NCBI RefSeq assembly: GCF_900112195.1
Contig: NZ_FOKR01000002.1
Coordinates: forward strand, 678,833-742,832
Direction: 5' to 3'
Origin: Butyrivibrio sp. YAB3001
GTDB taxonomy: Bacteria; Bacillota; Clostridia; Lachnospirales; Lachnospiraceae
Length of the DNA stretch: 64,000 bases
The number at the start of each line of letters is the position of its first letter. Position 1 is the first letter of the stretch. The notes beneath the pieces were generated by a model. The model worked only from the letters and a program-made list of their open reading frames with translations, was not told the origin of the DNA and ran no database searches. Shown one piece after another: positions 34,407-42,844 of this stretch. The translations under genes were made by a program, and so were the position numbers.

Positions 34407-36929
34407 TCACTCTACTGAAAGAATCTCAACAAGGCATTCCTCGCAGGTAACAAGCATATAAATCTTATCTGCGCTTGTCAGCTTACTGTTCATTGTTGTT
34501 GTGCTGGTGTAGTTCTTGCCGTCTCCGCCTTCGATATTGGCATCAATTGTTATATCTCCACCTTTTCTGTCAATTGTAAGTGTAACCTTTGCATCCTTCA
34601 TAGCGTTAAGCCATGTTGCCCAGTCATCTCCCCAGCTTGTCTCATAGCTCTGGGTAAATGTATCATCCCAGCCATATGCATCTGCTCTTACTGCTGCATA
34701 CTCTACGTGATCAGCGCTTCCTGAGCCGTCAGCGTTAGGATTCTCATGCGCAGGTGTCTCCTCATTAGTAAACACAAGCACATAGTTATCCCAGTTATTT
34801 ACACCATCTGAATAGTTATTAAGTGTAACTGTAGTTGTTCCGTCTGCTATCTCGATTGGTGTGCTCCAGTCTGTCCACCAGCCATTGCTGTAATCAGCTG
34901 CTCCAACTTTTTCTACAACATTTTCTACAGAAAGAAGTTCAAGATAGCACTCTTCGCAAGTGATAAGGAAGTAAATCGGGTCATCTGCCTTAAGTGAAGA
35001 TTCCAATGTTGTCTTACTTGTATAGCTCTTTCCATTTCCATCAACAATAGTAGCGTCCATTGTGATATTTCCGCCTTCTCTTGTGATGTACATGTTTACA
35101 GTTGCATTTCTCATTGAGCTAAGCCATGTTGCCCAGTCATCTCCCCAGCTTGTCTCATAGCTCTGAGTAAATGTATCATCCCATCCGTAAGCATCCGCTC
35201 TTACTGCTGCATATTCAACGTGGCCTTCGCCTGCGTTAGGATCTTCATGAGCCTTGGTGTACTCATTAGTGAACATGAATACGTAGTTATCCCAGTTGTT
35301 AACGCCATCTGAATAGTTGTTGAATCTTACTGCCTTTGTTTCTCCATCCTTGATCTCATAGCTCTCTGTCCAGTCTGTCCACCAGCCATTTAAGAGATTG
35401 ATATCGCCTATAGTTTCAAGAGCATTTGCTGCCAGTTCAATTGAGAATGGATCCTCAACGCCCAAGATATCAATGTAGCACTTCTGTCCAGTCACATAGA
35501 AATAACAGGGATCTTCTGCTGTCAATGCTGAAGGTACAGTCATCTTCATCTGGTTTTCTGTGCCGTTATAATCAACCATTGTGCCTTCTACGATGATCTT
35601 GTCATCTGCTCTGGAAATATTAAGTGTTACATCTGTCTCCTTCATAACCTGTGAAAGCCATGTATTCCAGTTGCCCCAGCTGTAATAGGTCTCAAATTTG
35701 TCTGCATTATCGATAGAATTTGCATCAGAAGTCTCAGCATATGCATCAGCTCTAACAAGAGCATACTGCTTTGTTGCAGTATCAGCAGGATTCTTATGAG
35801 CTTCATTCTCTGCATCTGTAAATCCGATGGCAAAATTGTTTGCAACATCTGCGGCATCTGAGAAATTTCGAAGCTTTACAATCTTTGTTGCGCCGTTTTT
35901 AAGTTCAAAGCCCTGTGACCAATCACTGTCTTTTTCCAGAGAAAGATCTGTTTTACCGATAGAATCAACTGCCTTTTCATCAGCATAAACTGTGAATTCA
36001 TGAGCAGGTTCTTCATACGCTACAGTTGCATCGCCAGCTTCATAAAGAGCTTTTACCTGTGAAGCATCAAGTGCATAGTCATATACATATACTTCGTCGA
36101 ATGCGCCCTTCATGATCGCATCCCAGTAGTTGATTCCAAGGAGGAAATCAAAGTTGTCAGAAGCCTGCATAGCACCCTTAACAATGTTTACAGGTCTTAC
36201 ATTTCCCTCTGCATCAGTTCCTATAAGCTGCTCACCATTTACGTAGAGCTTACCTTCTATCATGCTGCCATCTGCTGATGTATTTGCAGGGTCTACAGTA
36301 AGTGTTACATTAAGCCATTCTCTTGTATGGGCATTGACATCGTCAGCATACCAGTTTGGCCAGGGTGAACCTTCTGCATTCTGGTCATACGCCCAGACAC
36401 TTGGATATGAAAGTTCATCAGAAGCAGGATTCCAGTTTGCCCAGGTAAAGTTTACGTAGTGCTGTCCTCCTGTGGCATCACCGTGCATATCAGGTCCAAA
36501 CTGGAGAGTAGGCATATACTGGGCATTTCTTGCTGCATAAACCCAGTAAGAAACTGTATATGCATCACCAACGCCGTTCACATCAAGCTTAAGTCCCTGA
36601 TTTCCATCTGTGTAAGCAGCTTTTCCTTTTACGCCGGGAATATACACAACTTCAGAGTCAGTTGCCTGAACCATAGGAGTAGCATCAGTATTTCTCACTG
36701 CTGCCTTAACTCCGGCTTCGCCGCCATCCATGGAATAATAATACTTGTAATCCTGTGGAATTTCAGAAGCAGCAACACTTTCTGTTTTTGCTTCCTGAAC
36801 ATTTTCAGTCTTCTCTGCAGTCTCAGTCGCATCAGCAGGTGTTTCCTGCGAAGCCTGTCCACAGCCTGCCAGCATTCCTGTAACCATTGCCCCACATAGT
36901 AAGAATGATAATAATTTCTTGTTCTTCAT
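34407..36929 (-). CDS. surface lipoprotein with LamG-like domain and three repeated beta modules
   Basis: The 840-residue protein has a lipoprotein signal (MLAGC, C23), a spacer, a concanavalin/LamG-like domain (about 60-310; YTVSYWVYAARNAQ, INYWDAIMKGAFDEVYVYDYALD), and three related modules of about 165 residues (roughly 335-505, 510-675, 676-840). Modules 2 and 3 share NGWWTDW, NNYSDGVNNWDNYV, EYAAVRADAYGWDDTFTQSY and SWGDDWATWL, and are near-identical in DNA; module 1 is divergent. No catalytic motif is seen, so a glycan-binding role on the cell surface is likely. GGAGGG precedes the ATG. It lies between a solute-binding protein and the GH43 enzymes. The module family is not one I can name. 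Confidence 0.85.
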   Translation of the reverse strand: MKNKKLLSFLLCGAMVTGMLAGCGQASQETPADATETAEKTENVQEAKTESVAASEIPQDYKYYYSMDGGEAGVKAAVRNTDATPMVQATDSEVVYIPGVKGKAAYTDGNQGLKLDVNGVGDAYTVSYWVYAARNAQYMPTLQFGPDMHGDATGGQHYVNFTWANWNPASDELSYPSVWAYDQNAEGSPWPNWYADDVNAHTREWLNVTLTVDPANTSADGSMIEGKLYVNGEQLIGTDAEGNVRPVNIVKGAMQASDNFDFLLGINYWDAIMKGAFDEVYVYDYALDASQVKALYEAGDATVAYEEPAHEFTVYADEKAVDSIGKTDLSLEKDSDWSQGFELKNGATKIVKLRNFSDAADVANNFAIGFTDAENEAHKNPADTATKQYALVRADAYAETSDANSIDNADKFETYYSWGNWNTWLSQVMKETDVTLNISRADDKIIVEGTMVDYNGTENQMKMTVPSALTAEDPCYFYVTGQKCYIDILGVEDPFSIELAANALETIGDINLLNGWWTDWTESYEIKDGETKAVRFNNYSDGVNNWDNYVFMFTNEYTKAHEDPNAGEGHVEYAAVRADAYGWDDTFTQSYETSWGDDWATWLSSMRNATVNMYITREGGNITMDATIVDGNGKSYTSKTTLESSLKADDPIYFLITCEECYLELLSVENVVEKVGAADYSNGWWTDWSTPIEIADGTTTVTLNNYSDGVNNWDNYVLVFTNEETPAHENPNADGSGSADHVEYAAVRADAYGWDDTFTQSYETSWGDDWATWLNAMKDAKVTLTIDRKGGDITIDANIEGGDGKNYTSTTTMNSKLTSADKIYMLVTCEECLVEILSVE

Positions 36930-36974
36930 ATACCCTCCAACATATTTTTAAAGTCATTCTGTAAAAAGAATGAA

Positions 36975-38579
36975 TTACTTTGTTCCTACAGGGCGTTCTC
37001 CGATACCTGTCATAACGCCGCCTGCATCTACAACACTCTGATACCATGCAATCTCTTCATCGTCGAGAACATCATAGCCATCATGTCCGAAGTAGGAAAT
37101 CATATAAAGAGCATGATAGTAATTAGCCTGAATATTTGCTTCTTCTACATAATCCGCAGCCTTTCCAAGTCCTTCATCCACGATATTGTGAATACCTGCT
37201 GAAGATACTCCCGGAGCAGTCTGTGAATTAAAGTACTGATCGCAGAAATTCCAGTAACCTGCGATGTTATACCAGCCATAAGGAACAGGACGCTTCATAT
37301 TGTCAAAGAATCTGTCCCAATACTCCTTGTGCTCTGCATCCTGAGGGAACATAGCCTTGTAAGCTGTCCATACTTCCTCATCAGTTGTAAGAGGCATTGG
37401 CATATTTGCTGCCTTGAGCGGTACCCCTGAAGAGTTCACGTTCTTTTCATCTGAGTAGATCTCAATTCTCTTCTTCCATCCATCAACTCCCCAGTTCATG
37501 TACTTAAGAAGAAGGTATGATTCATAAGGATATTTAGTAGCATATGAAACACCGCCAAGATACATGTTTCCAAGAACGTTATGCTCTTTTTCTCCTGATA
37601 CAGAAGGTGTTACATAAGGATAGATATCCATGTCATATAGATCCTGATAATAAACCTGTGTTCCATCTTCCTGAGTCACAGTAGTGTTCCAGATATTCTG
37701 GAATGTCCACCAGCCTTCGGAGAAAACTGCAACATGGCCTGTTGAACCAAAGTACATTCCATAGTCGCCTGTCCAGTCTTCCATAGCCTGAGTATTCTGC
37801 TGAGGAGCAACGTAGCCCGCAAGCTTAAGATCTGAGAACTGCTGCTCTCCCACTGCCCAGTACTGAAGGTCAAAGTCTGTTCCGTTGTAGCCGAACTCCC
37901 CTTTAATCTTTCTCTCTGAACTTGTTGCAGCAGAGATTCCGTAGAGTGAATCAAGACGGTTATAATATCCAAGGCCGTAATACTTCATTCCGGTTCTGTC
38001 ATCAACTGTTGCATCCTGGATAAGCTTTATCATGTCATCCCAGGTCCAGTCAGGATCAGGCATTGAAAGATTTAATTTATCCAGCACGTTCTTGTCAACG
38101 AAAACTGCGCAGGGCTGATACCAGGTTGGCATAGCATAACGGTGGTTTGTATCAAATTTACCAATGCCGTATTCCTGGATTGTTCCCATAAGCTTTTCTG
38201 TCTCAGGATCATTATCAACATATTCAGTGATGTCAGCCCACCACTGGTTTGCCAGTGAAGTATCTGAGTCAGTGGCAATAAACACATCCGGGAATTCATT
38301 GTTTGAAGCAGCTGCTGTAAGGTCTGTGCTCATGTCTGTCATCTGCTTTACTTCAACTGTGATGTTGGGATGCTCAGTCATAAATGCCTCTGCAAGCTGA
38401 GTCATAAGGTCAAGGTCCTCATATCCCCAGTAACTTAATGTGATCTTATCAGTTGTCACACCGCTCTCATCCACCTGCCCTGATGGAGCCCCCGCTCCAC
38501 CTGAACCACAGCCTGTCAGCTGCGCAAGTACTGTGGCAGATAAAATTGTACTTGCTAGAATTTTTCTGTACTTTTTCAT
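36975..38579 (-). CDS. sugar ABC transporter solute-binding lipoprotein
   Basis: The 534-residue protein has a lipoprotein signal (LTGC, C24) and the fold of the extracellular solute-binding family 1: ITLSYWGYEDLDLMTQLAEAFMTEHPNI opens the mature domain, with FPDVFIATDSD and a C-terminal helical lobe. It is longer than MalE (about 400), fitting binders of bulky oligosaccharides. AAGGAGG precedes the ATG. It follows its presumed permeases (38606-40613) by 26 bp in the same direction. The ligand is probably an arabino-oligosaccharide, judged only from the adjacent GH43 genes. Confidence 0.92.
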   Translation of the reverse strand: MKKYRKILASTILSATVLAQLTGCGSGGAGAPSGQVDESGVTTDKITLSYWGYEDLDLMTQLAEAFMTEHPNITVEVKQMTDMSTDLTAAASNNEFPDVFIATDSDTSLANQWWADITEYVDNDPETEKLMGTIQEYGIGKFDTNHRYAMPTWYQPCAVFVDKNVLDKLNLSMPDPDWTWDDMIKLIQDATVDDRTGMKYYGLGYYNRLDSLYGISAATSSERKIKGEFGYNGTDFDLQYWAVGEQQFSDLKLAGYVAPQQNTQAMEDWTGDYGMYFGSTGHVAVFSEGWWTFQNIWNTTVTQEDGTQVYYQDLYDMDIYPYVTPSVSGEKEHNVLGNMYLGGVSYATKYPYESYLLLKYMNWGVDGWKKRIEIYSDEKNVNSSGVPLKAANMPMPLTTDEEVWTAYKAMFPQDAEHKEYWDRFFDNMKRPVPYGWYNIAGYWNFCDQYFNSQTAPGVSSAGIHNIVDEGLGKAADYVEEANIQANYYHALYMISYFGHDGYDVLDDEEIAWYQSVVDAGGVMTGIGERPVGTK

Positions 38580-38605
38580 ATAACCTCCTTATTTGAAAAA
38601 ATATT

Positions 38606-39628
38606 TTATTCACCTGTAATACCGGTTCTGTCTATGCTCTCAACAAAGTGTCTCTGCATAAAGAAATACATAATAAGCAGCGGCAAAATCGTAAGAGCAG
38701 TTGCAGCCATTCTCACTGATTCATTCAGCGATGTCATTGTTCCGCCTGTGGTTGCCCTTGATTCAAAGCTTGAATCAAAGTCTTTTAACTGAATCACCAG
38801 ATTGTTCCAGAAGGAGTGCGAATTTGCTATACCCTTTACATACAACTCAGTAAGGTAGGACTCATTCCAGTACCATACAAAACAAAAAAGAAAAACGGTA
38901 AGTATGGCAGGTCCTGCTGATGGAATAGCAATCCTGAAAAATGACTTCCAATATCCGGCGCCGTCAATCTGCGCCGCTTCGATCAAGACCTTAGGAACCT
39001 GTTTAAAGAACTGATAAAAGATAAGTATAAATATCGGAGCATTAAGCCCATTTGCCACAAGAGCAGGAAGCACAAACGCCCATATCGTGCCGGTAAGACG
39101 CATATTACTGTAAAGCACGTAAGTTGGGATCATTGTCACCTGGCTTGGCAGTATATAGCTAAATACCAAAAGAGCCATCATGATTTTTTTGCCCCTGAAC
39201 TCAAATGAAGCAAAACCATAACCTGTTATCATGCAGGTAACAACGCTAAGTATTGTTGGAATTCCAGCTATCACAAAACCTTTTAAAAGGCTTACCCAAA
39301 AGTCCATAGACTTTGCGGCATCAATATAATTGTCAATATAAAGCGAACTTGGTATCCACTTAACAGAGGCATCCAAGAGATCTGCCTGATTCATAAAGCT
39401 TGTGCTGAACATGTAAAAAACAGGATATAAATAAACAAATCCAATCGCTATCAAAAGAGCATATACAGAAAGCTCCTTTAAAAAGCCTTGTTTTTCTTTG
39501 GTTCCGAACAGGAATCTGTGAAACTTCTCTTTAGTAAGGCTCTTTCTAACTCTTTCCTTAATAGTCCCCAGATCCATCGTAGGTGCGGAACATGCCTTTT
39601 TGTCTTTGTCTTTCAATCTTCCTGGCAT
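38606..39628 (-). CDS. carbohydrate ABC transporter permease (MalG type)
   Basis: The 340-residue protein has six membrane helices and the cytoplasmic EAA loop (EAAQIDGAGYWKSFFRIAIP) that docks the ATPase. The end (FFMQRHFVESIDRTGITGE) is typical of MalG-type permeases. The N-terminal extension of about 45 residues is charged and cytoplasmic. The ATG at 39628 follows AAAGGAGG and lies inside the preceding permease gene, giving a 71-bp overlap. It forms a pair with the 39558-40613 permease. Confidence 0.95.
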   Translation of the reverse strand: MPGRLKDKDKKACSAPTMDLGTIKERVRKSLTKEKFHRFLFGTKEKQGFLKELSVYALLIAIGFVYLYPVFYMFSTSFMNQADLLDASVKWIPSSLYIDNYIDAAKSMDFWVSLLKGFVIAGIPTILSVVTCMITGYGFASFEFRGKKIMMALLVFSYILPSQVTMIPTYVLYSNMRLTGTIWAFVLPALVANGLNAPIFILIFYQFFKQVPKVLIEAAQIDGAGYWKSFFRIAIPSAGPAILTVFLFCFVWYWNESYLTELYVKGIANSHSFWNNLVIQLKDFDSSFESRATTGGTMTSLNESVRMAATALTILPLLIMYFFMQRHFVESIDRTGITGE

Positions 39629-40613
39629 TTCTCACAGACCTCCTTTCTACTCTTCTTGCAATCCTCTCTTCTTTTATTTCAAGTCTCTTTCTCTTTTTAA
39701 CCATCCTGTCATAGACATCTTTCTTCGAGCCGAGAAGTGCAAAGAAAATAAGAACGATTATCGTGACAAGAATTGAATATATCCAGGCCATGGCCGATGC
39801 ATAACCGTAACCTCTTTCTGCTGTTGCCGAGAACATTGCTGTCTTTATCAGGTTTATAAGCTGATTCTGCTCATTGCTGGATAAGAAAATAACAGTATAG
39901 ACAGCATTTATAAGGATCATTGGCTTTATGGTGGGAAGTGTTATCTTCCAAAAGCACTCCCAGTCAGAGCCTCCATCCATCTTGGCAGCTTCATACAGAC
40001 CGGGATCTATTTTCTGGAGCGCAGAGAGGAAAATAAGTATCTGAACTCCCGAATACCACAATGTCATTATCATGTTTCCAAAGAGTGTTCCAAGCTGCTG
40101 AGCTATCGCAGTGGGCAAAAACATGTCAAATGCGCTCACAACTGCCTGAGTATTAAGAGCAGGGATTGATGCAGCCCCTTCACTCACAAGCATGTTCATA
40201 ACAGGTCCTGAAACAATTATTACCGGCAAAAAGAATATCAGTCTGAATATTCCACGGAAATTGATTTTGCCATTTAGCATTATCGCTATGATAAGGGCAA
40301 AGACAACAATGATCGGAACCTGTAAAAGTGTCTGCCACACATAGGAAGCTATCTGCTGTATAAAATCAGGGTCTTCTATCCAGATCTGGGTAATATTGCT
40401 TGTTCCCACATAGGTAAACTGTAGTCCGTTTCTTGCCTTTATCTTAAACCACATGTAATAGAAGGACTGACACATGGGAATCAGTGTAAACACCAGCATT
40501 CCGATGATCCATATCGAAACAAAGGAATACCCTGCAAGTTCCTGCTTTCGCTCCAGCTTTCCAAGCTTTCCCTTTGGCTTTTTGTTTTTCTTTTTTATTG
40601 CTAATAAATTCAT
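39558..40613 (-). CDS. carbohydrate ABC transporter permease (MalF type)
   Basis: The 351-residue protein has a Lys-rich start, six membrane helices and the EAA loop (EAAKMDGGSDWECFWKITLP). A Lys/Arg-rich tail (KKRKRLEIKEERIARRVERR) extends beyond the usual end and overlaps the next gene; this tail is unusual. The first gene of its permease pair, it starts 14 bp after the DUF5696-like gene with GGAG ten bases upstream. Confidence 0.94.
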   Translation of the reverse strand: MNLLAIKKKNKKPKGKLGKLERKQELAGYSFVSIWIIGMLVFTLIPMCQSFYYMWFKIKARNGLQFTYVGTSNITQIWIEDPDFIQQIASYVWQTLLQVPIIVVFALIIAIMLNGKINFRGIFRLIFFLPVIIVSGPVMNMLVSEGAASIPALNTQAVVSAFDMFLPTAIAQQLGTLFGNMIMTLWYSGVQILIFLSALQKIDPGLYEAAKMDGGSDWECFWKITLPTIKPMILINAVYTVIFLSSNEQNQLINLIKTAMFSATAERGYGYASAMAWIYSILVTIIVLIFFALLGSKKDVYDRMVKKRKRLEIKEERIARRVERRSVRNARKIERQRQKGMFRTYDGSGDY

Positions 40614-40627
40614 CCCACTCTGTCTCC

Positions 40628-42844
40628 TTAGGAAATCACATAGGACATGGCATCTATCTTAATCCCATCCACTGTTTTTTCTGTTGATGAATAATTTAAA
40701 TAAATTTTGGTTTCGTTGCTGTAAGTAACAACTCTTACACCGCCATCCAAAATCTCATGGTCTACTATACAGGCATCCTTAGTCTTTTCTGAAAGCTGCT
40801 TAAGGCACGCATCATATTCAATAATTGTTTTCTTAAATACGTCGTACTGTGAACTGTAGACATCACTGGAGTTAGTATTTATAAGCTCAGAAGCCTCATT
40901 TTTTGTTATGTAAAAAGATGGATAAACTCCCGATTCCACCATTTTAAGAAGAAACTCTTTTTTGTTAGCTTCAAAGTTTACATAGTCGCCATACATAGGT
41001 ATCACACCCTTTAGCACCATGGATAAAAACGGAATACTCTCATCCTCAATGATGTAACTGGATGTATATAATGGCATATCCAGAAAAGCTTTAGTATTTT
41101 TCCAGAGATATTCGTTTGGTTCTTCCATAACAAGATTTGTCTTATCAGCCAGTCTGCTCACAGTTTCTTCATAGCTGCCTGCCGTATCAAATCTTGTATA
41201 TTTTTTCCCACTATAGGTGTAGGTAAAAAGGTTACTTGTAATACCTGCAAGACACAGATTATCAATGCCCTTTTTCGTATAGCTCTTCACAAATTTATCA
41301 AGAAGATAATCACTTCTGTCTGTTGTAAGATACATGAACTTCTTATAAACAAAGGCATGTTCCTGTTCTTCATAGCGTCTTTTATTCACCTGCTTGATCG
41401 TGTTGAAGGTGGCATTTTGCTCATCAGGATTTACCAAAAGAGCATTGTTATATAGATAAACTTCATCGCCATCATCAGAGGCTTTTTCGATAAATTCTGT
41501 AAGTGCGCTGTTTCCGCCAATCTCGCTGTCAGCCTTGTATTTATTTATCGGAAGGTTGTACAAGCCTCCTTTTTGCCACCCCTTATATACTGTCAAAAGA
41601 TTCTCAACACCGCTTTGCTTTAAATCACTATAGATTTCTCTAGCGTCTTCAGCCGTAGTCATCACCACCGGAGTAGTGGATAAAAGCCAGTTCTCACGCT
41701 CAGTACCAAGAAAATCAACTCTTGTTCTGTAGGATGTATCAGCTTTTTTAATCTGTCCTTCGTCTATAAGATAGTCCCTGTAGGCATTTGCCATCCCTGC
41801 GTAACTTGCTTCTTTCCCTGACAAAAAGACAAATCGTACCTGAAGATCTGAATGGCTCCTGTCATCCTCGTACACATGTAAAGATCCGGAAGTGGAATTT
41901 ACGCTTGTTGGCTGGTTGTAGGTCCTTCGTAGAACAAATCTTGCATAGGCTCTGTTGTAATCAACACTTACTCCGTTTGGCATCACATCTATTGATGCTC
42001 TCTCCTGCCCCTTTTCAACAATTCCAAGAAAAGCCATCTCATCATCTGTATGCGCTATTCCGTAAATCGGAGCAAAAACCTGTTCTGAATCCGTAATGGT
42101 ATTGTATTTATCCCATAAAAGCGTCTCTGCCTGGGATTCTTCAAAGCCTACATCCTTGCCGTAAATAACTCCGGAATATCCACTTGCATATCTGCCCTCT
42201 TTATTATCAAGATAGATAAGAGCCCCGTTTCCGTCCGGCACAAGCATATATCCCTCTTTATCATCAAGATAGGAACATCCCATATAGGAATACATTCTCA
42301 AGGTTCCTATGTAGTACTTGCTACCGTCCTCTTTTATGCTTTCCTCCGGGATTCTTGCAACCACTCCGTCATCCGTAAGCTTAACTTCAAGAGTCATTCC
42401 TATCTTTAACTTGGTCCAATAAATCTCTGCCGAAAAACCTTCATCCGTGTAGGTTATCTTTTTGGTATTCTCATCATTTATAAGGTCAGCCTGAGTTGTA
42501 TCCGAATTATTATTGATAAGAGAAAGAACTATCGCCGACTTCATCGCGCCAAACCAGATATTGTTGTTCTTTCCATCATCGTAGCTGATCGAGGATTCCA
42601 TGAACTTCCCTGTTGCCTTATCTTCTATAACCAGGGAAAGATCTTCCTCATTTACATACATCCTGTACTTTGCATTTTCTGTCAGAAACTTATGCCCGTT
42701 TATATCGCTCATTGCATGGGCTGTTATACAGGTCTCAAAATGCTGTAAAAGCCCCAGTAAATTCCTGCTATCAGCTGCGCTTATAAGTAGAGCGCCGGTG
42801 GCAAAAGCAAATGCTATTTTTTTATAAAAATACTTATGAGCCAA
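40628..42844 (-). CDS. DUF5696-like extracytoplasmic protein
   Basis: The 738-residue protein has an N-terminal hydrophobic signal or anchor (residues 9-25). It then has a large beta-rich region (YRMYVNEEDLSLVIEDKATGKFMESS, GYMLVPDGNGALIYLDN) and a C-terminal part that may be a TIM barrel (LLTVYKGWQKGGLYNLPINKYKADSEIGG, IDNLCLAGITSN). This is the pattern I remember for DUF5696 proteins, which occur beside sugar ABC transporters in Paenibacillus and Lachnospiraceae. The function is not established; the barrel suggests an undescribed glycosidase. The start is a TTG at 42844, overlapping the Yip1 gene by 11 bp. Confidence 0.72.
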   Translation of the reverse strand: MAHKYFYKKIAFAFATGALLISAADSRNLLGLLQHFETCITAHAMSDINGHKFLTENAKYRMYVNEEDLSLVIEDKATGKFMESSISYDDGKNNNIWFGAMKSAIVLSLINNNSDTTQADLINDENTKKITYTDEGFSAEIYWTKLKIGMTLEVKLTDDGVVARIPEESIKEDGSKYYIGTLRMYSYMGCSYLDDKEGYMLVPDGNGALIYLDNKEGRYASGYSGVIYGKDVGFEESQAETLLWDKYNTITDSEQVFAPIYGIAHTDDEMAFLGIVEKGQERASIDVMPNGVSVDYNRAYARFVLRRTYNQPTSVNSTSGSLHVYEDDRSHSDLQVRFVFLSGKEASYAGMANAYRDYLIDEGQIKKADTSYRTRVDFLGTERENWLLSTTPVVMTTAEDAREIYSDLKQSGVENLLTVYKGWQKGGLYNLPINKYKADSEIGGNSALTEFIEKASDDGDEVYLYNNALLVNPDEQNATFNTIKQVNKRRYEEQEHAFVYKKFMYLTTDRSDYLLDKFVKSYTKKGIDNLCLAGITSNLFTYTYSGKKYTRFDTAGSYEETVSRLADKTNLVMEEPNEYLWKNTKAFLDMPLYTSSYIIEDESIPFLSMVLKGVIPMYGDYVNFEANKKEFLLKMVESGVYPSFYITKNEASELINTNSSDVYSSQYDVFKKTIIEYDACLKQLSEKTKDACIVDHEILDGGVRVVTYSNETKIYLNYSSTEKTVDGIKIDAMSYVIS

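Noticed and set aside
34407..36929. Reading the module repeats as a catalytic GH43 or GH16 domain
   Set aside because: No conserved acidic catalytic arrangement is seen; the repeats and LamG-like part fit binding modules better.
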